DNA of 64,000 bases, taken from assembly GCA_017431035.1 (NCBI GenBank), contig JAFRLW010000028.1, positions 135,823 to 199,822 on the forward strand, written 5' to 3'. The translations under genes were made by a program, and so were the position numbers. The notes below the pieces were generated by a model. It saw only the letters and a program-made list of their open reading frames with translations, did no database searches and had not been told where the DNA came from. This DNA comes from Clostridia bacterium (GTDB taxonomy: Bacteria; Bacillota; Clostridia; Oscillospirales; Acutalibacteraceae). This document shows positions 1-9,213 of the stretch, one piece after another. Position 1 is the first letter of the stretch, and each line of letters begins with the position of its first letter.

Positions 1-2
1 AC

Positions 3-392
3 GGCTCTTCTGAAAAACTTGTCGGCGGCGGAAGCAAGTACTTCTTCATCGACTCTTCCGACAACACCACCGACGAACAGCGCAAGGCTGCGAAGGATTT
101 CCTGAACTGGCTCGTATATGATGAGGAAGGCCAGAAGTTCATCGTTGAAGATTGTGCTCTCGTACCCGCTTACTCCAACATCAAACTCGAGGTCAAGGAT
201 CCGCTCGGCGCTTCCGTTAAGGAGTATGCAGACGCCGACGCTCTGATCCCGAACTACAACTATCTGCCTGACGATCATTATGCAAAGTGCGGCGCTATCT
301 TCCAGAAGTATCTGGCTGACAAGATCGATCGCGCAGAATTTGCAAAAGAGATTACCGAATATTGGTCAACTGCTGAGGTCGGCGCTCACTAA
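3..392 (+). CDS. Sugar ABC transporter substrate-binding protein, C-terminal part
   Basis: The window opens inside this gene; the last 129 codons are present, ending in TAA. The visible part reads as the C-terminal lobe of a family-1 extracellular sugar-binding protein, with the typical DEEGQKFIVED stretch and a helical tail. Proteins of this type are lipoproteins that catch sugar outside the membrane and pass it to CUT1 permeases. The two permease genes follow directly, and GH32, fructokinase and amylosucrase further on point to sucrose or short fructans as the ligand. The signal peptide and ligand site lie outside the window, so specificity is an inference. Confidence 0.85.
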   Translation, partial: GSSEKLVGGGSKYFFIDSSDNTTDEQRKAAKDFLNWLVYDEEGQKFIVEDCALVPAYSNIKLEVKDPLGASVKEYADADALIPNYNYLPDDHYAKCGAIFQKYLADKIDRAEFAKEITEYWSTAEVGAH

Positions 393-436
393 TTAAGTTT
401 CGCCCGACACAATCATAATTCGTTGACTTGACTATG

Positions 437-479
437 TGGCAGGATGTCAACAGGCCGCTTGGTGGCATCCTGCCATTTT
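437..479 (+). terminator. Intra-operon hairpin between binding protein and permease genes
   Basis: Arms TGGCAGGATG (437-446) and CATCCTGCCA (466-475) pair perfectly and are followed by TTTTC. The hairpin sits between the binding-protein stop and the first permease. In this kind of operon such structures usually let part of the transcripts end after the abundant binding protein, or protect its mRNA 3' end. The short T-run suggests partial rather than full termination. Confidence 0.65.
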
Positions 480-563
480 CATACGACTTCTGATATAGCA
501 TGACGCATACCGGGGGTTCGTATTTGCTTTCAGCAAAGCGGCAGATTGGAATGATTTCTGTTT

Positions 564-1424
564 ATGAAACAAAACAAACTATCCTATAAGATTCAACAGT
601 ATCTGATGTTCGCAGGTCCGGGCACGGCACTGTTCCTCGCGGTAGTTATCGTTCCGTTTATCTACGGACTTTATCTGACGTTGACCAGCTGGGACGGCGT
701 TAGCGCAACAAAGCCCTTTGTCGGCTTCAAGAATTTCGTCGAGGCGTTTTCCGACGGCGACTATTGGGCAGCGATGGGTCGTACGGTGATTTATTCTATC
801 ATCGCCGTTGTTCTGATCAACATTGTATCTTTTGCCCTTGCATTCCTCGTAACGCGCGGCATCAAGGGTCAGAATTTCTTCCGTGCAGGATTCTTCGTTC
901 CCAACCTGATCGGCGGCATCGTTCTCGGTTATGTATGGAAATTCGTCTTCAACCGAGCGTTTGTTGCGATCTTTAATTCTACATCACTACTTTCCACGAC
1001 AAATGGCGCAATGTTCTGCCTCATTATGGTATCGGTATGGCAGTATGCCGGCTACATGATGCTGATTTATGTAGCGGGCTTCATGAGCGTATCGAAGGAT
1101 GTTGAAGAAGCGTCGAGGATCGACGGCTGTACATCCGCTCAGGCGATGAAAAACGTCACTATCCCGTTGATGCGCTCCAGCTTCGTACAGTGCATCTTCC
1201 TCAGCATCACCCGTTGCTTCGTTGTATACGACGTAAACCTGTCCTTGACGAACGGCGAACCGTTCAAGTCGTCAACCATGGCGGCGATGCACGTTTACAA
1301 CCAGGCGTTTACCTTCAAAAACTACGGCTTGGGTCAGTCGGAGGCGGTTATCCTCTTTGCTGTCTGCGCGATCGTAGGCGTGACTCAGGTTCTCATTGGT
1401 AAGCGAGGGGAGGTTGAGGCATAA
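564..1424 (+). CDS. Sugar ABC transporter permease, MalF/UgpA type (CUT1)
   Basis: A 286-residue inner-membrane protein with about six hydrophobic segments, the usual size for one CUT1 permease. The EAA loop that docks on the ATPase is visible near residue 180 (EEASRIDGC), followed by a conserved Pro. It forms the translocation pore together with the next gene product. The stop codon overlaps the next start as TAATG, so the two are translationally coupled. No strong Shine-Dalgarno site precedes the ATG, which is chosen because the N-terminus (KIQQYLMFAGPG) is typical of the family. Confidence 0.92.
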   Translation: MKQNKLSYKIQQYLMFAGPGTALFLAVVIVPFIYGLYLTLTSWDGVSATKPFVGFKNFVEAFSDGDYWAAMGRTVIYSIIAVVLINIVSFALAFLVTRGIKGQNFFRAGFFVPNLIGGIVLGYVWKFVFNRAFVAIFNSTSLLSTTNGAMFCLIMVSVWQYAGYMMLIYVAGFMSVSKDVEEASRIDGCTSAQAMKNVTIPLMRSSFVQCIFLSITRCFVVYDVNLSLTNGEPFKSSTMAAMHVYNQAFTFKNYGLGQSEAVILFAVCAIVGVTQVLIGKRGEVEA

Positions 1425-2278
1425 TGACTGATAATGCAAAAGCTGCTCGCAAAAAGAAGATCGCTCATGCGATCATGTGGGTTGTCCTTCTTATCCTCTT
1501 TATTTGCTTTATTTTCCCGTTCTTACTTGTTTTGATCAACGTTTTCAAAACCAAGGGCGACATCACCGCTGATCCGCTCGCGCTGATCGGCGCCCATGGC
1601 TTCACCTTCAATAACTTCCCCGAAGCGATAAAGAAGATGAACTTCCTTACCGTTTTCGGAAACTCTTTGATCGTTACCGTCAGCTCTACGCTCTTGACGA
1701 TCGTTCTGTCGTCCATGACGGCATTCGTTATCGTGCGTAACCAGAGATGGAAGCTTTGCACCCTTATATTCTCATTGATGATCGCATCAATGGTCATCCC
1801 CTTCCAGGTTCTGATGGTTCCGCTGGTATCCGTATACGGCGTCGTTTTGAACTCACGAATTACACTGATATTGATGCACGTCGGATTCTCGATGTCCATG
1901 GCGGTATTTATGTTCCACGGAGCGATCAAGACGAATATTCCCTTAGAGCTTGAGGAAGCGGCAACCATTGACGGCTGCAACCGCTGGAAGACCTACTGGA
2001 AGGTTGTATTCCCGCTACTCAAGCCCACCATCGCAACAGTCGGTATCATTAACGCTATGGCGTACTGGAACGACTATCTCCTACCAAGCCTTGTACTCAA
2101 GAAAAAGGATCTCTATACAATCCCGATCGCGACACAGGCTTTCTACGGCACCTATTCCACGGATATCGGCTTGATTATGGCGGCTCTACTGCTGGCAATG
2201 CTGCCGATCCTGATTTTGTATGTGTTCTTACAGCGCTACATTGTCGAGGGCGTTACCTCCGGCGCTGTCAAAGGATAA
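1424..2278 (+). CDS. Sugar ABC transporter permease, MalG/UgpE type (CUT1)
   Basis: A 284-residue integral membrane protein with a basic N-terminus, six predicted membrane segments and an EAA loop (EEAATIDGCNRWKTYW) near residue 180. It ends in the family-typical IVEGVTSGAVKG. It pairs with the preceding permease, whose stop it overlaps by one base. Together with the binding protein at the window start and the ATPase at 4803 it forms a complete CUT1 importer. Confidence 0.93.
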   Translation: MTDNAKAARKKKIAHAIMWVVLLILFICFIFPFLLVLINVFKTKGDITADPLALIGAHGFTFNNFPEAIKKMNFLTVFGNSLIVTVSSTLLTIVLSSMTAFVIVRNQRWKLCTLIFSLMIASMVIPFQVLMVPLVSVYGVVLNSRITLILMHVGFSMSMAVFMFHGAIKTNIPLELEEAATIDGCNRWKTYWKVVFPLLKPTIATVGIINAMAYWNDYLLPSLVLKKKDLYTIPIATQAFYGTYSTDIGLIMAALLLAMLPILILYVFLQRYIVEGVTSGAVKG

Positions 2279-2408
2279 TTTCTATTTTCCCGCTTTCCTT
2301 TCCCCTTTAAGGAGTAACCGCCATAGCTTCTGATATCGTGATGTCAGTTTAACCGGCGTATACTCGGGGGAAGACAAAGCAAAACATGGGATAAGGAGGT
2401 CCCGCTGG

Positions 2409-3086
2409 ATGAAAAATATATTTAGATCCGACAGCCCCATAATGAAGGCGCTGACAATCGCGGCAGATCTTCTTATTCTGAATTTGCTGACCATGGTTCT
2501 TTGTATTCCCATCATCACGATGGGTCCCGCCGTCACAGCCATGAACGATATCGTCATTCACATCGTTCGCGGCGAAGAAGGCTACACCGTAAAACCGTAT
2601 TTCCAATCCTTTAAGGCGAATTTTAAGCAGGGCATGATTTTGGGGCTGATACTGGTAGCCGCAGCTGGGATCCTCTATCTGGATTATCTTGCTGCGCAGA
2701 TGTACATTCCCATTATGAGAGCTCCGATCATCGCGATCGGCGTCATCATCCTGGCGATCGCGTTTTATGCGTTCGGTATGCTTGCCCGCTATGAGAATAC
2801 GCTCCGCGGCACGATGAAAAATGCCGTGATGCTGGCAGTGGGGAATTTCCCCCGCACTCTGTTTATGACAGTATGCGCCGTTGGAATGTGGCTTATTTGC
2901 ATCCATTTCTATCAGTTTGGAATACCGATTTTACTGCTGTTCGGCCTTTCGCTCCCGTGCTATGTGAACATTCTGCTTTTGAACGGAGTTTTCCGTAAGC
3001 TGGACGGAGAAGAGGAGCCAAAAGACGAAGAAGAAGGCGAAGCAAATAACAACAAGCTTTGGAAAAAGTTCTATCAAAAGAAATAA
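2409..3086 (+). CDS. DUF624 (YesL-family) membrane protein
   Basis: A 225-residue protein with about five hydrophobic segments and an acidic, lysine-rich tail. The start MKNIFRSDSPIMKAL and the motif LNLLTMVLCIPIITMGPA are typical of DUF624/YesL proteins. These sit beside CUT1 sugar transporters in Bacillota; their biochemical role is not known. The start has an excellent ribosome site (AAGGAGG). The gene end lies 17 bases before the GH32 start, so the two are probably co-transcribed. Confidence 0.85.
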   Translation: MKNIFRSDSPIMKALTIAADLLILNLLTMVLCIPIITMGPAVTAMNDIVIHIVRGEEGYTVKPYFQSFKANFKQGMILGLILVAAAGILYLDYLAAQMYIPIMRAPIIAIGVIILAIAFYAFGMLARYENTLRGTMKNAVMLAVGNFPRTLFMTVCAVGMWLICIHFYQFGIPILLLFGLSLPCYVNILLLNGVFRKLDGEEEPKDEEEGEANNNKLWKKFYQKK

Positions 3087-3103
3087 ATCATAAGGAAGGA
3101 ATT

Positions 3104-4573
3104 ATGCCTAGTATTCTTCTTTCCCGTGCGCGTGATTATGAAACCGAGCACCTTTCTGATGTGCCGCCTGCGCATCTCCCGCGTTTTCATGTAACGGGAG
3201 GCGTCGGCTGGATCAACGACCCAAACGGCTTTTCGATGTATCGGGATGAATATCATTTGTTTTTTCAGTATAATCCCTATGATGTATATTGGGATAACAT
3301 GCATTGGGGACACGTCAAGACCCGGGATTTTATCCGATGGGAACGCCTGCCCTGTGCTCTGGCTCCGGACAAAAGCTATGATGAATTCGGTTGCTTTTCC
3401 GGCAGCGCTGTTGAGCTCCGGGACGGACGGCACCTATTGATGTATACAGGGGTCGCAAAAGCCGACGACGGCGAAGATCGCCAGACCCAGTGCATCGCCT
3501 TCGGGGATGGGATCAACTACGAAAAATATGAAGCAAATCCGGTAATCACAGCGGATTTACTGCCGCCCGACGGAAGCCCCGTTCATTTTCGGGATCCGAA
3601 GATTCAAAAGGTCGGCGATAAATTTTCAGCCGTTGTGGGCAACCTCACATCCGACGGCAGCGGCGCCGTACTTCTGTTTGAAAGCGACGACGCGCTCCAT
3701 TGGCGCTTTGCAAATAAGGTCGCCGCATCCGAAAACCGGATCGGCAGAATGTGGGAATGTCCCGACCTGTTCCGGTTGGACGGTAAGGACGTCCTGATCG
3801 TCAGTCCGCAGGAGGTTCGCTCTAGTAACCTCGAGTTTATTGAAGGCAACACGACGCTTTGTCTGATCGGAGAGCTGGACGAAAACAGCAGGCTCATTCG
3901 GCAGACGGAACAGACTATAGACTACGGACTCGATTTTTATGCACCCCAAACCGTTCTGACAAAAGACGGCAGACGCGTGATGATCGCGTGGATGCAGTAT
4001 TGGAACAGCGTTGAGGTTCGCCCGATAAAAGAACTGCCTTTCTTCGGCCAGATGACGCTTCCGCGCGAGCTGACCGTTCGCGACGGCAGGCTGATTCAGA
4101 ACCCCGTCAGAGAACTTTTGAATTATCGCGGCAACAAGATCTTATACAAGAATATCTCCGTGAGCGAAAAAATCACGCTACCCTGCGTGAAGGGAAGAAG
4201 CGTTGACCTTACGGTCAAAATCAAACCGGACAAAAGCGACAGTTTCAAAAGCGTCACCGTCAATGTCGCCGAAGGAAAAGACCATTCGGTCGCTGTCTGC
4301 TATTGCCCCGCTGCCGGCACCGTCCTCGTTGACAGAAGTCGCGGCGGCTGGCCTGAGGGTGTCTTGAATAAGCGCGAGTTCGCGGTACGCGACAGAGCAG
4401 GAGAGATCACGCTGCGTTTTATTCTGGATCGATACAGCATGGAGCTCTTTGTCAACGGCGGTGAAGAAGCGGCAAGCTTTGCCATCTTCTCACCTAAAGA
4501 GGCTGACGGAATCAGCTTTGAAGCCGAGGGCAAAGCTATCGCTGATATTGAACTGTACACACTGGATATTTAG
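3104..4573 (+). CDS. Glycoside hydrolase family 32 (sucrose/fructan hydrolase)
   Basis: A 489-residue enzyme expected to release fructose from sucrose, sucrose-6-phosphate or short fructans. The GH32 signature WINDPNG covers residues 36-42 with D39 as nucleophile; RDP is at 163-165 and the acid/base Glu of the WECPD motif is E218. A C-terminal beta-sandwich follows. No signal peptide is seen, so it is cytoplasmic and acts on imported sugar. The start at 3104 is chosen because AAGGAAGGA precedes it; an in-frame ATG at 3059 overlaps the upstream gene and adds 15 poorly conserved residues. An ABC importer delivers unphosphorylated sugar, which favours sucrose over sucrose-6-phosphate. Confidence 0.93.
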   Translation: MPSILLSRARDYETEHLSDVPPAHLPRFHVTGGVGWINDPNGFSMYRDEYHLFFQYNPYDVYWDNMHWGHVKTRDFIRWERLPCALAPDKSYDEFGCFSGSAVELRDGRHLLMYTGVAKADDGEDRQTQCIAFGDGINYEKYEANPVITADLLPPDGSPVHFRDPKIQKVGDKFSAVVGNLTSDGSGAVLLFESDDALHWRFANKVAASENRIGRMWECPDLFRLDGKDVLIVSPQEVRSSNLEFIEGNTTLCLIGELDENSRLIRQTEQTIDYGLDFYAPQTVLTKDGRRVMIAWMQYWNSVEVRPIKELPFFGQMTLPRELTVRDGRLIQNPVRELLNYRGNKILYKNISVSEKITLPCVKGRSVDLTVKIKPDKSDSFKSVTVNVAEGKDHSVAVCYCPAAGTVLVDRSRGGWPEGVLNKREFAVRDRAGEITLRFILDRYSMELFVNGGEEAASFAIFSPKEADGISFEAEGKAIADIELYTLDI

Positions 4574-4802
4574 TATCCGCAATCATTATCCGACAAATTA
4601 TTACTATTACACTATATTATATAATCCATTGGCGAACGGTCACTCCACACTATGAGCGTTCGTACAAAAAAAAGGAGGATTATTACCGTTAGCTTGCGGT
4701 GCGGCAGCGTGGAGACCTGTCGTAATGCGGTGCATCTAAGAGTTTTTTCAAAGGATGCCGCGAGGCGGTTTGGAGGAGTCCTTTCCGTCAGAGCATATGT
4801 AA
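4574..4802 (+). other. Intergenic leader between GH32 and ATPase genes
   Basis: 229 bases without an ORF. It holds an imperfect inverted repeat (CGAACG near 4632 and CGTTCG near 4648), an AAGGAGG about 130 bases before the next start that serves no visible ORF, and a GGAGGAG about 25 bases before the ATG, further than normal spacing. No clear promoter or terminator was recognised. It may be a leader controlling the shared transport ATPase. Confidence 0.4.
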
Positions 4803-5951
4803 ATGGCAGAAGTTATATTAAAAGGAATTAAAAAGGTCTACGACGGCAACGTAACAGCCGTTCATGACGTCAATCTTCAAATTAAAGACAAGGAATTTAT
4901 CGTTCTGGTCGGTCCGTCCGGCTGCGGTAAATCCACTACTCTCCGCATGGTCGCCGGCCTTGAGGATATCTCCGGCGGTGAACTGTATATTGACGGCAAA
5001 CTTTGCAACGATGTTGAGCCGAAGGATCGCGATATCGCCATGGTATTCCAGTCCTACGCGCTGTATCCTCATATGACCGTCCGCGATAACCTCGGCTTTG
5101 CATTGAAACTCAAGAATGTTCCCAAGGCGGAGATCAAGAAGAAGGTCGAAGAGGTCGCCGAGATTTTGGATATTACCCAGTACCTCGACCGTAAGCCGAA
5201 GGCTCTCTCCGGCGGTCAGCGCCAGCGTGTTGCGATCGGTCGCGCGATGGTTCGTAACCCGAAGGTGTTCCTGATGGACGAACCGCTGTCCAACCTTGAT
5301 GCAAAGCTGAGAAACCAGATGCGCGCCGAGATCATCAAACTTCGTTCCCGCATCGACACGACCTTTATGTATGTAACGCATGACCAGACCGAGGCGATGA
5401 CACTGGGCGATCGTATCGTTATCATGAAGGACGGTTTTGTCAATCAGATCGGTACGCCTCAGGAGTTGTTCAGCAAACCTGTCAACCTCTTTGTTGCCGG
5501 CTTTATCGGTATGCCCGTTATGAACTTTTTTGCAGGCTGCAACCTGTTGCTCGAGGACGGCAAGTATTACGCAGAGATCCGCAACGTCAAGTTCGAGCTT
5601 GACGAGTTCCAGCAGAAGGCGCTCAAATCCCGCGATCAGAAACCCTGCGAGATTATTTGCGGCATCCGTCCCCAGCACATCACTGTCGGTGAGGGCGAGC
5701 TGAGCGCAACAGTCGAAGTCAGCGAACTGCTCGGCACCGAGTTTAACCTCCACGCCCGTTCCGGCGACGATGAAGTCGTTATGGTCATTCCCACAATGGA
5801 TCTTGATACCGACGTTTCTATGGGCGCTAACATCAAGTTTACCGTCCAGCCGAAACTGATCCAGCTCTTTGATAAGGAAACAAAGAACAACCTTATCTGG
5901 TACGATCCGGTTTCTGCTGAGGCAAACGCTCCGGAGTGCGCAAGGTATTAA
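4803..5951 (+). CDS. msmK: Sugar ABC transporter ATP-binding protein, MsmK/UgpC family
   Basis: A 382-residue cytoplasmic ATPase that powers CUT1 importers. Walker A GPSGCGKST is near residue 37, the signature LSGGQRQRVAIG near 135, Walker B VFLMDEPLSNLD near 155 and the switch His in YVTHDQ near 190. The C-terminal 140 residues form the OB/TOBE regulatory domain found in MsmK/MalK proteins. Only one CUT1 importer is in the window; in other Bacillota one MsmK-type ATPase often serves several importers, so it may not be dedicated to sucrose. It ends shortly before a terminator. Confidence 0.93.
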   Translation: MAEVILKGIKKVYDGNVTAVHDVNLQIKDKEFIVLVGPSGCGKSTTLRMVAGLEDISGGELYIDGKLCNDVEPKDRDIAMVFQSYALYPHMTVRDNLGFALKLKNVPKAEIKKKVEEVAEILDITQYLDRKPKALSGGQRQRVAIGRAMVRNPKVFLMDEPLSNLDAKLRNQMRAEIIKLRSRIDTTFMYVTHDQTEAMTLGDRIVIMKDGFVNQIGTPQELFSKPVNLFVAGFIGMPVMNFFAGCNLLLEDGKYYAEIRNVKFELDEFQQKALKSRDQKPCEIICGIRPQHITVGEGELSATVEVSELLGTEFNLHARSGDDEVVMVIPTMDLDTDVSMGANIKFTVQPKLIQLFDKETKNNLIWYDPVSAEANAPECARY

Positions 5952-5992
5952 AGAGTCATTCTGATTGTTTACCTTTTTCGGTTTTCGTTTGC

Positions 5993-6023
5993 GCCGGGCT
6001 GCTTCGTTAGCCCGGCACTCCTT
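5993..6023 (+). terminator. Rho-independent terminator after ATPase gene
   Basis: Arms GCCGGGCT (5993-6000) and AGCCCGGC (6009-6016) enclose the loop GCTTCGTT and are followed by a T-rich stretch. It separates the transporter genes from the fructokinase gene. Confidence 0.75.
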
Positions 6024-6055
6024 TTATTATGCAATAAACAATACGAGGTTTTGAA

Positions 6056-7024
6056 ATGGACAAAAAATTTGATGTAGTTGCCTTAGGCGAATTGTTGATC
6101 GATTTTACGCAGAACGGTGTATCGGATCAAGGCAATCCACTATTTGAAGCCTGCCCCGGCGGCGCTCCCTGTAATGTGCTCGCCATGCTGAAGAAGCTCG
6201 GCAAAAGCTGTGCCTTCATCGGCAAGGTCGGCGACGATATTTTCGGCAGAAGTCTGCGCGATACTGTCACTTCGATCGGAATCAATACCGAATCACTGCT
6301 GACGGATCGATCTGTAAATACGACGCTTGCGTTTGTGCAGACCTTTGAGAACGGAGATCGCGACTTTTCCTTTTATCGCAATCCGGGCGCGGATATGATG
6401 CTTACCCCGGATGAGATACCCGTCGATCTGCTGCGACAAGCGGAGATATTCCATTTCGGCACGCTGTCTATGACGCATGATACGGTGCGCGAGGCAACAA
6501 AAAAAGCGGTAGCGGCGGCAAAAGAAAATGGGGCTTTGATATCCTTTGACCCGAACCTTCGTCCTCCCTTGTGGAGCAGCCTGGATGCTGCCCGCGAGCA
6601 AATCGAATGGGGACTCTCACAGTGCGATATCCTGAAGATCGCCGACAACGAGATCGAGTTCCTGTCAGGCAGTGCGGATTTTGACGAGGGCGCGGCATAT
6701 CTGAAAAAGAACTTTCCGAACATCCGCCTGATTAATATCACCGCCGGCCCGGACGGAAGTTATTCCTATTACGAGGATCAGCGAGTATATGTACCCGGCT
6801 TTCTACTTGGCGGAACGATCGAGACCACCGGTGCGGGGGATACGTTCTGTGCGTGTATTCTCGCGTGTATACTAGAGAAGGGTCTTGACGGATTAACAGA
6901 GAATGATCTCCGGCGCTTTCTGCGTTTCTCAAACGCAGCGGCATATTTGGTCACCACCAAAAAGGGAGCGATCCGCTCTATGCCCGAACGCAGCCGGATC
7001 GACGCGATCCTTGCCGAAAACTGA
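6056..7024 (+). CDS. scrK: Fructokinase, PfkB family
   Basis: A 322-residue sugar kinase expected to phosphorylate fructose to fructose-6-phosphate with ATP. The PfkB N-terminal Gly-rich motif (CPGGAPCNVLAMLKKLG) is near residues 33-50, and the C-terminal signature TTGAGDTFCA, with the catalytic Asp near residue 262, is intact. It lies between a fructose-releasing GH32 and an amylosucrase, both of which yield free fructose. Other PfkB kinases (ribokinase, KDG kinase) look similar; the neighbours decide for fructose. Confidence 0.9.
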   Translation: MDKKFDVVALGELLIDFTQNGVSDQGNPLFEACPGGAPCNVLAMLKKLGKSCAFIGKVGDDIFGRSLRDTVTSIGINTESLLTDRSVNTTLAFVQTFENGDRDFSFYRNPGADMMLTPDEIPVDLLRQAEIFHFGTLSMTHDTVREATKKAVAAAKENGALISFDPNLRPPLWSSLDAAREQIEWGLSQCDILKIADNEIEFLSGSADFDEGAAYLKKNFPNIRLINITAGPDGSYSYYEDQRVYVPGFLLGGTIETTGAGDTFCACILACILEKGLDGLTENDLRRFLRFSNAAAYLVTTKKGAIRSMPERSRIDAILAEN

Positions 7025-7095
7025 TCCGTCTTTGCATTTTGCAACAATACTGATAACTGATTTGCACATTACCGTATCTGGGAGAACGATATTTT

Positions 7096-8934
7096 ATGAA
7101 AAAGGATTATTCCAATGAATTCGGCATCCGCTTCAAAATACGCTATGACGAATTAAAGTGGCTCTATTATGAGCTGTATCACGATGATAAGCAGGGATTT
7201 GATTATCTCTGCAAGCTGATAAAACAGTATTATACCGAACGCGACGAGGCTTTGAAAAAGCGTGACCGTGAACGTGAGCAGGACACCTATTGGTATCGCG
7301 GTAACGACATCGTCGGCATGACGCTCTATGTGGATAATTTTGCCGACAATCTGGAGGGTGTGATCAAAAACATCGATTACTTCACCGAGATCGGCGTCAA
7401 CTACATCCATCTGATGCCCCTGCTCGACAGTCCCGAAGAAAACAGCGACGGAGGCTATGCGGTATCCGATTTCCGAAAGATTCAGCCTAAGCTCGGCACG
7501 ATGGAGGATCTGCAAAAGCTGACGGCTCTCTGTCATGAACGCGGTATCAACTGCTGTCTGGACTTTGTGATGAATCACACCAGCGATGAGCACGCATGGG
7601 CAAAAGCGGCGCGTCAGGGCGATCCGGATGCCCGCAGCCACTATTTCTTTTTTGACAGCTGGGAGACGCCACACGAATATGAAAGAACGGTCCCGCAGGT
7701 TTTCCCGACGACTGCGCCGGGGAACTTCACTCAGCTTGAAAGCGGAGAGATCGTGATGACGACCTTCTATCCGTATCAGTGGGATCTGAATTACGCGAAT
7801 CCAATGGTGTTTAACGATATGACAGCCAATATGCTATTCCTCGCCAACGCCGGCATAGACGTTATCCGCCTTGACGCGGTGCCCTATATCTGGAAGAAAC
7901 TAGGCACCAACTGCCGCAATCTGCCGCAGGTTCACAATATCGTGCGAATGATGCGCATTATCTGTGAGATTGTGTGTCCGTCGGTTTTGCTGCTTGGCGA
8001 AGTCGTGATGGAACCCTCTATGGTTGCACCGTATTTCGGAACAGAGGAAAAACCCGAGTGCCATATACTATATAACGTTACGACGATGGCGAGCATCTGG
8101 AATACCTATGCTACGCGTGACGTCCGCCTGCTGCGTAGACAGATTGACAAGGTCAGCAAATTGCCGCCGAACTGTGTGTTCCTCAATTATTTGCGCTGCC
8201 ACGATGATATCGGCTGGGGGTTGGATTATGACTTCCTTCGTAGTCTCGGCATGGAAGAGATACCTCATAAAAGATTCCTGAATGATTATTTTACCGGCAG
8301 ATTTATGGGCAGTAACGCGCGCGGAGAATTGTATAACGAAGATCAGATTTCACAGGACGCGCGTCTTTGCGGAACTGCTGCAAGCCTTTGCGGCATTGAG
8401 GCGGCGCTGTGGGAGAAGGATGATAAGGCGCTCAGTGTCGCTATCGACGCAGATATTATGCTCCACGCATTTATGTTTTCCTTAAGCGGCATCCCCGTCA
8501 TTTACAGCGGTGACGAGGTCGGTCAGCTGAACGACTATATGTATCATGATGATACAAATAAGAAGTTTGATAGCCGTTATCTCCACCGCGGCAAATTTGA
8601 TCACACGCTCGCCAATAGACGCCTCGATCCCGATAGCTATCAGGGCAGGATATTCAACAGTCTTAAGAAACTCGGCGAGGCGCGTGGAAAGAACAGGGCT
8701 TTCAAGCAATGGGCGAAGATATCGACCTTTGATACGGGATCTGATAACGTTCTGGGATTTTTCCGCACGTACAAAGAGCAGAATCTTTTGGCGCTGTTCA
8801 ATTTCTGTAACGAGGAGCGTACAGTCGAGTTTGACATGAACCTTTCCTACACCGATCTGATGACCGGCACAAAGCATACAAAACAGCAGATCACCCTCGG
8901 AGCTTACGGCTTCGTTTGGGCACTGACAGAATAA
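7096..8934 (+). CDS. Amylosucrase (GH13 subfamily 4)
   Basis: A 612-residue GH13 enzyme. Amylosucrase transfers glucose from sucrose to an alpha-1,4-glucan and frees fructose. The family-typical stretch LLDSPEENSDGGYAVSDFR lies near residue 112, and the three catalytic acids are present: D260 in VIRLDAVPY, E302 in LLGEVV and D370 in RCHDD. Length and the helical N-terminal domain fit amylosucrase better than sucrose phosphorylase (about 500 residues). There is no signal peptide. With GH32 and ScrK it gives two fates for sucrose: hydrolysis, or direct glucan storage with fructose passed to ScrK. A related sucrose hydrolase activity of GH13_4 cannot be excluded. Confidence 0.87.
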   Translation: MKKDYSNEFGIRFKIRYDELKWLYYELYHDDKQGFDYLCKLIKQYYTERDEALKKRDREREQDTYWYRGNDIVGMTLYVDNFADNLEGVIKNIDYFTEIGVNYIHLMPLLDSPEENSDGGYAVSDFRKIQPKLGTMEDLQKLTALCHERGINCCLDFVMNHTSDEHAWAKAARQGDPDARSHYFFFDSWETPHEYERTVPQVFPTTAPGNFTQLESGEIVMTTFYPYQWDLNYANPMVFNDMTANMLFLANAGIDVIRLDAVPYIWKKLGTNCRNLPQVHNIVRMMRIICEIVCPSVLLLGEVVMEPSMVAPYFGTEEKPECHILYNVTTMASIWNTYATRDVRLLRRQIDKVSKLPPNCVFLNYLRCHDDIGWGLDYDFLRSLGMEEIPHKRFLNDYFTGRFMGSNARGELYNEDQISQDARLCGTAASLCGIEAALWEKDDKALSVAIDADIMLHAFMFSLSGIPVIYSGDEVGQLNDYMYHDDTNKKFDSRYLHRGKFDHTLANRRLDPDSYQGRIFNSLKKLGEARGKNRAFKQWAKISTFDTGSDNVLGFFRTYKEQNLLALFNFCNEERTVEFDMNLSYTDLMTGTKHTKQQITLGAYGFVWALTE

Positions 8935-8953
8935 ATAGCTTACATAAATAAAC

Positions 8954-8988
8954 AACCGCTTGTTCATAACGAACAAGCGGTTATTTTC
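8954..8988 (+). terminator. Rho-independent terminator of the sucrose locus
   Basis: A perfect 12-bp stem, AACCGCTTGTTC (8954-8965) and GAACAAGCGGTT (8971-8982), with loop ATAAC and a following ATTTTCT. It closes the sucrose locus. Base composition changes visibly to AT-rich just after it. Confidence 0.9.
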
Positions 8989-9137
8989 TGTATAAGACGT
9001 GCATAAGTGACCAAAACCGAGGTAAGAAAAGTGAAAGTGACACCAGAATAATAACAAATGAAATGTTAATACAACGTTGATTTTTATTCCTCAAAAATAG
9101 TTAAGGATTTTCTTTTTGATCAATAGTTCAAAATCAG

Positions 9138-9187
9138 TTGAAAAAAATATTTTTATGTGTTATAATAGTCCTAAGCTTAGGACTATT
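9138..9187 (+). promoter_or_regulatory. Promoter with a 24-bp palindromic operator for the methyltransferase operon
   Basis: TTGAAA (9138-9143) and TATAAT (9161-9166) are 17 bases apart, a near-consensus sigma-A promoter. A perfect 24-bp palindrome (9164-9187, half-site AATAGTCCTAAG) starts inside the -10 box and covers the likely transcription start. A dimeric repressor bound here would block RNA polymerase. The best candidates are the AbrB-like protein just downstream or the XRE protein at 10997. Confidence 0.8.
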
Positions 9188-9213
9188 TTGCCCTAAAACA
9201 AGGAGGTGCCTTA

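Noticed and set aside
4818..5753. 311-residue minus-strand frame in the ATPase gene
   Set aside because: It is a mirror frame of the well-conserved MsmK-type coding sequence.
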